Shown: piece after piece, positions 58,598 to 64,000 of the stretch
Numbering within the stretch: position 1 is the first letter of the stretch
Layout: each line of letters opens with the position of its first letter
NCBI GenBank assembly: GCA_963678675.1
Contig: OY783199.1
Location: 14,950,232 to 15,014,231 of the forward strand
Source: Xiphydria camelus
Taxonomy: Eukaryota; Arthropoda; Insecta; Hymenoptera; Xiphydriidae
DNA length: 64,000 nucleotides
Reading direction: 5' to 3'
The notes under the pieces: model-generated
The model's input: only the letters and a program-made list of their open reading frames with translations
What the model was told of the DNA's origin: nothing
Databases searched by the model: none
Translations under genes and position numbers: made by a program

Positions 58598-58665
58598 GCT
58601 TCGATAGCGCAACGGTCAAGTTGCCGGGCTGGGAGTCTCGATGTCGTGGGTTCAAATCTTGTTGT
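58598..58665 (+). other. tRNA-like Pol III module, G2 left arm
   Basis: A box TAGCGCAACGG and B box GGTTCAAATCT are followed at once by a long T-run (58664 on), which could terminate Pol III transcription. The candidate anticodon loop is CTGGGAG. Stems pair only in part. Confidence 0.55.
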
Positions 58666-60351
58666 TTTTTTTCTTTTTTTCTTTATTAACTCTTTTTTCA
58701 TTTCATTGCAATCACTTCTTGTTATTAAAAAGTGGTTTACATTACCGAATAAAATAATAGTTTCAATGTTTTTCATAGTTTTACATTATTTTCTTCCTTA
58801 TTGAGGTGAACCGATATTACATATTTGTAAGAACAGTTGGAGACATCGTTGTATTTTTTTTACTCTTACATTTCGTCATTGGAATTTTTGGCTGCCGAAG
58901 ATTTTGTGCATAATTTTGGATGATAATTGTCGAAAAAACATTTGAAGCACACTGTATTTTGACACCATGAGCATTTATTTTGACGAATGGGACTTTGCCT
59001 CACGCACATTTACACTTTAAAAGCGTTATGGAAAAGCAAATTTCATTGTTTCATTCAGCGTTTCAAATGTTTTTTGCCAAAAATTCCCATAAAGAAATGT
59101 AAGAGCAAAAAAAATGCCAAATTTCGTAGGGGTTTCGTAGCATCGCGACCATGAATACCTCGCCAACCTAGTAGCCGAGGCAGTATGCATTATCTTATTT
59201 CCATTAATTTCTTACCAGCGCGTCCTAGGTAAAAGGTAAGCAGGTATTATGAAAATTGTAGAGAGGATACAAGTTTTGTTTAAAACATTTTTTTTCTGAA
59301 ACAAATAATTGCAGCGTTGCGCTTCAGTAAACTGGAGCGCTTTTCTTACAATTGCATTCACGTACCCTTTCACTCTCAACGTTGCTAATTACTGATTCAT
59401 TACCAGAAGTTATGTGTTTTTACCTGAAGCATAGAGAAATCAACAATTCGACAGCGTTAAATGTAGGAATATTATATTTATGGTAATTAGGAACAGAACA
59501 AGAAAAGAAATTTTACATTCCGAAACAAACCACCAATGTCATTGGTAGTATAACCAGCCTGTTTTCTTATGGAAATATTTGAGATGAAGAATAAAAAATT
59601 ATGTTGACCTTTCCAATCGAAGTGGATCGCCTCCTAGGTAAAACTAGGTTCCGTAGGTTCTACTTTTGGATGATCAACGAAATTGATTCAATTGCATTGA
59701 ACAGTGCTTCCCCGTGAGGATAAACGTTCGTGTTTTGACTTGTGCATTCAATTCTATGTTCAGTTGCATAGATTCAATGTTGTTGATCAATGAATTTGAC
59801 TAATGAGATTGACTAATTGTCCCACGGTAGACGGAACTCGGAAGACCTTTTCGTACCGCTTAAGTTTCTAAATCATAAATACCTCGCCATCGGCGAATCC
59901 GCACGTTTCGGCAAAACATGGGCTGCGAATGCACTCGCGGTCCCGTAGCTTCCCGATAATTACCGGACGATCAGAGCAAACCGTTTTCGGCGGTGCCTCA
60001 TTGTAAGGCCGGCATTATACTATAAAAGATCTTTATTATATTTATAAAATATATATTTTGACTAAAAATTTGACTGTGTAATGTGTAAAATGTCAAGTTC
60101 TTTTAGTAAAAGTAATAGGAAACTGCGACATTTTACAAAACTTTGAGGATTGTTTGTTTGAGGTTGTCGTCGTGTAACTGGTCATTTCGACTTTTTTTAA
60201 ATTTATATGGTAGATAGTTCAAAAAATTAACTACGAAATAAGCACAACCCGACGACGAATGACCGTCTGAAAGTGTAATTATTCATTTTTTAAAATAATT
60301 CAATGTACATGTGTTCAGACAGGATTTCATGTATTCTAATTTTCCTTGAAA

Positions 60352-60562
60352 TCAAGGGCTCGACACTTTTCAATGAAATGAAACATAGTGTGGAGAAAGT
60401 ATCAATGAATACAGCAAAAAATGAAATTAATTATCTTTCGATAATGTTAACTAATTATTTCTCGATAACCAAAGGGAAAATTAATTTAATTTTTTTGCTG
60501 TGTTCATTGATACTTTTTCGACACTGTATGTTTCGTTTCATTGAAAAATGTCGAGCCGTTGA
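60352..60562. mobile_element. MITE in the G2 spacer
   Basis: About 70-bp inverted arms: TCAAGGGCTCGACACTTTTC and AATGAAATGAAACATAGTGT on the left pair with the complement at 60491-60562. The loop is AT-rich. No clear target duplication. Confidence 0.55.
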
Positions 60563-60837
60563 TTTAAAAGAAATTAAAATAGATGAAATTTTGTCTACGT
60601 GCCTGTAAATGTAGTTATTTAAAAAAAAAATTATTATTAAAATTTGAGACGGTCAATCGTCGAATACATGCATAGTATGTTGCGAGCTTTAGGCCGGCAT
60701 TGCACTATAAAAGATCTTTGAAAAAGATCTTTTGTCATATCTTTTACAAAATTTATTTCATAACATTTATTTTAAAGAGAAGTTGAGTACATATATTCCA
60801 CTGTTTCAAATGTTTGACCACTATATATTATCAGTAA

Positions 60838-61160
60838 AAATAGATGCGTCCGAAGTACAAATAACCTTGGATACATTGAAATTGAAACCGATATTACGGG
60901 TAATTAACTTAAAACGCAGTTTATTTGCTGTGGATTTTTCTTTGGCAAATAAATAAGTGCAAACTTCTTCAATGTTCTTAAAATGCATCGGGATTATTTG
61001 CCAAAGTCGAGAGTGCATCCTGAAGGAATACTTCGGATGCAGCGTTAACATATTACTTCTTTAGTTATAGTTGAACGTTATTCCCATACGTATCGATGTA
61101 ATAGTACAAGTACATTTTTCAATTTTTATAATAGCAGTGTTCCATCGCACCTTAAGCAGA
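60838..61160 (-). pseudogene. Broken coding fragment, family unrecognised (copy 2)
   Basis: Minus-strand peptide MHFKNIEEVCTYLFAKEKST then LRFKLITRNIGFNFNVSKVI parallels the fragment at 177-515. Substitutions largely keep or conserve residues. It lies in the unique spacer of palindrome G2, so it may descend from the transposase or cargo gene of the ancestral element. A small deletion upstream of MHFKNIE breaks the frame. Confidence 0.4.
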
Positions 61161-62792
61161 CGTCTATATTGGTTTTTACCGTTCATAATCATCGCGATCT
61201 AAGCGAAGCGCTAATTAAATTTAGAGTTAATCCCGCAATCGGTCGCAATGGCGAGGCGAGCGGTATGTCCGGCGAATGTAGGCTGTTAATAAGCTCGCAG
61301 CCCCGTCTACTCAAAGTTTTGTAAAATGTCGCAGTTTCCTATTACTTTTACTAAAAGAACTTGACATTTTACATTACACAGTCAAATTTTTAGTTAAAAT
61401 ATATATTTTATAAATATAATAAAGATCTTTTATAGTATAATGCCGGCCTTACAGTGAGGCACCGCCGAAAACGGTTTGCTCTGATCGTCCGGTAATTATC
61501 GGGAAGGTACGGGACCGCGAGTGCATTCGCAGCTCATGTTTTGCCGAAACGTGCGGATTCGCCGATGGCGAGGTATTTATGATTTAGAAACTTAAGCGGT
61601 ACGAAACGGTCTTCCGAGTTCCGTCTACCGTGGGACAATTAGTCAATCTCATTAGTCAAATTCATTGATCAACAACACTGAATCTATGCAACTGAACATA
61701 TAATTGAATGCACAAGTCAACGCGAACGTTTATCCTCACGGGGAAGCACTGTTCAATGCAATTGAATCAATTTCGTTGATCATCCAAAAGTAGAACCTAC
61801 GGAACCTAGTTTTACCTAGGAGGTGATCCACTTCGATTGGAAAGGTCAAAATAATTTTTTATTCTTCATCTCAAATATTTCCATAAGAAAACAGGCTGGT
61901 TATACTACCAATGACACTGGTGGTTTGTTTCGGAATGTAAAATTTCTTTTCTTGTTCTGTTCCTAATTACCATAAATATAATATTCCTACATTTAACGCT
62001 GTCGAATTGTTGATTTCTCTATGCTTCAGGTAAAAAACACATAACTTCTGGTAATGAATCAGTAATTAGCAACGTTGAGAGTGAAAGGGTACGTGAATGC
62101 AATTGTAAGAAAAGCGCTCCAGTTTACTGAAGCGCAACGCTGCAATTATTTGTTTCAGAAAAAAAATGTTTTAAACAAAACTTGTATCCTCTCTACAATT
62201 TTCATAATACCTGCTTACCTTTTACCTAGGACGCGCTGGTAAGAAATTAATGGAAATAAGATAATGCATACTGCCTCGGCTACTAGGTTGGCGAGGTATT
62301 CATGGTCGCGATGCTACGAAACCCCTACGAAATTTGGCATTTTTTTTTGCTCTTACATTTCTTTATGGGAATTTTTGGCAAAAAACATTTGAAACACTGA
62401 ATGAAACAATGAAATTTGCTTTTCCATAACGCTTTTAAAGTGTAAATGTGCGTGAGGCAAAGTCCCATTCGTCAAAATAAATGCTCATGGTGTCAAAATA
62501 CAGTGTGCTTCAAATGTTTTTTCGACAATTATCATCCAAAATTATGCACAAAATCTTCGGCAGCCAAAAATTCCAATGACGAAATGTAAGAGTAAAAAAA
62601 ATGCAACGATGTTTCCAACTGTTCTTACAAATATGTAATATCGGTTCACCTCAATAAGGAAGAAAATAATGTAAAACTATGAAAAACATTGAAACTATTA
62701 TTTCATTCGGTAATGTAAACCACTTTTTAATAACAAGAAGTGATTGCAATGAAATGAAAAAAGAGTTAATAAAGAAAAAAAGAAAAAAAACA

Positions 62793-62857
62793 ACAAGATC
62801 TGAACCCACGACATCGAGACTCCCAGCCCGGCAACTTGACCGTTGCGCTATCGAAGC
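62793..62857 (-). other. tRNA-like Pol III module, G2 right arm
   Basis: Mirror copy of 58598-58665 with GGTTCAGATCT as B box (one base different). The T-run lies just downstream on the minus strand. Confidence 0.55.
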
Positions 62858-64000
62858 ATTGGTGATGATGATTGGGGATATTGGTGATGTACGCCAATTC
62901 CAGACACTTGGAACGCGCGCGCGACACGATTTAAAAAAATTTGTTTCTCAAAGCACTGTTCAATGAAATTGAATCAATTTCGTTGATCAACCAAAAGTAG
63001 AACCGTTTACCTAGGAGGCGCTGGAAATACGCTAATGGAAATAAGATAATGCATACTGCCTGTGGGCTACTAGATTGGCGAGGTATTCATGGTCGGGATG
63101 CTACGAAACCCCTGCAAGGTCCGGAAGGCCGAGAGCATCCCTCAGTCTCACTGACACTCGCAGTCAACTGCAGCAGCGCGCGCACACAAACGTCAGGGCG
63201 ACGTGAGTGAGAGCGGTGCGACACTATATATGTTTGCCACAGTTTGCGTAGTCAGTGGTGATCATCGCATAAATCTCCTTCCTTTTCAATTTAGCATATC
63301 TTGCAAACCAGGCGAGATACGTTGAATTGCTATTTATCTTTTTCTTCAGAAATAATCCAAAATAAACGATGGTATAATTGAAAATTTTTTCAATTGCAAA
63401 TTTCTATGTAAATTCAAGCATTTAAAACTTTAAAAATCAATCATGTGTAAACAACAATGAAAATCAAAATTTGGTTTCGCTAGGAAAAATGATGAGATTT
63501 TTCTAAACGGGTTACAAAAAAAAAATTGCAAAAATCTTAATTTTTGGATTTGTTATGAATATTTGAACATTTCAACTCATCTGGAGGTCCTAGCTTCTTA
63601 GGCGTTGAAGATAGGGTAAAAAGTGTAATAGCTTTTTTGTAGATAATTTTATTATCTACAACTTTTGTCTTAACTATTTTTCACTATGTCACGTAGTTTT
63701 CAAAATATTAGCGAAGAATCGATTTTTTCAACAATAAATAATTTTTTACAGCCGTACCCGGTTGGTGATTTTTCTTTTAATATATTCCCTCGATTAATAA
63801 CATCAAAACACACCTTTTCCCACGTTTTCGCCCGTATGTCTCAATTTTCGATTTATACGGAAATTTTACTGGACTATACGCCGCGTTTGGATCGAAGATT
63901 GCGCACGCGCCGTTTCGCGCCGATCCTTTTGTTACGAGTCGCTGATGCGAATTTGCGTCGGTCGATTTACCGATGATCATACTTGTGAATTTTTCAAATT

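Larger units (their letters stand above)
57581..63874. mobile_element. Giant palindromic element G2 (about 6.3 kb)
   Basis: The ends GTCCAGTAAAATTTCCGTAT and the complement are flanked by TA (57579-57580, 63875-63876). Arms of about 2.56 kb (57581-60147 and 61315-63874) are nearly perfect reverse complements. The 1.17-kb spacer holds a small MITE and a broken coding fragment. Each arm contains most of a G1-like sequence and one tRNA-like module. No transposase is evident. Confidence 0.7.

Noticed and set aside
62679..62966. 95-codon frame shared by 58489-58776 and 62679-62966
   Set aside because: It overlaps the tRNA-like module in antisense. It is duplicated only because the palindrome arms are copies of each other, with no coding signature.

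Overview
The window looks like intronic or intergenic DNA from an insect nuclear genome, most likely a hymenopteran such as an ant. The evidence is spliced eukaryotic genes, DNA transposons of the PIF/Harbinger, piggyBac, hAT and Sola-like kinds, a Copia LTR element, and AT-rich DNA broken by CpG-rich islands. The ant assignment is inference. I see no convincing complete host gene. One 62-base candidate host exon lies at 36522-36583.

Layout. 1-2041: CpG-rich non-coding DNA and a broken coding fragment that recurs at 60838-61160. 2042-8952: a near-complete PIF/Harbinger element whose transposase (+) and MADF/Myb-like partner (-) have interleaved exons on opposite strands. 8953-13576: small inverted-repeat elements (MITEs) and a LINE 3' fragment. 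13577-20596: a fused dimer of Harbinger-type MITEs riddled with nested insertions, including a long palindromic element. 21720-24475: palindromic repeats and a MITE with an 8-bp target duplication. 24477-27818: a Sola-like transposon with six copies of GTCACCTCCGTTAC, a 4-bp target duplication and a paralogous empty site at 28351. 28000-40800: mostly non-coding DNA with dated MITEs. 40808-43324: a piggyBac element with one in-frame stop, sharing its TTAA with a second MITE at 43329-44369. 46242-48861 and 57581-63874: two related giant palindromes carrying a tRNA-like Pol III module. 49319-52308: a deleted Copia element. 53063-56009: a FEN1/PIN-like nuclease gene between 0.88-kb inverted repeats.

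Functionally the genes are transposon machinery. The Harbinger pair would supply a DDE nuclease plus a DNA-binding partner. The piggyBac, Sola-like and Copia elements each carry one or two lesions in otherwise long reading frames. The many MITEs have no transposase of their own. Duplicated target sites (TTA, TA, TTAA, AGTA, 8-bp) and empty-site paralogues inside the window allow many element boundaries and the insertion order to be read directly.
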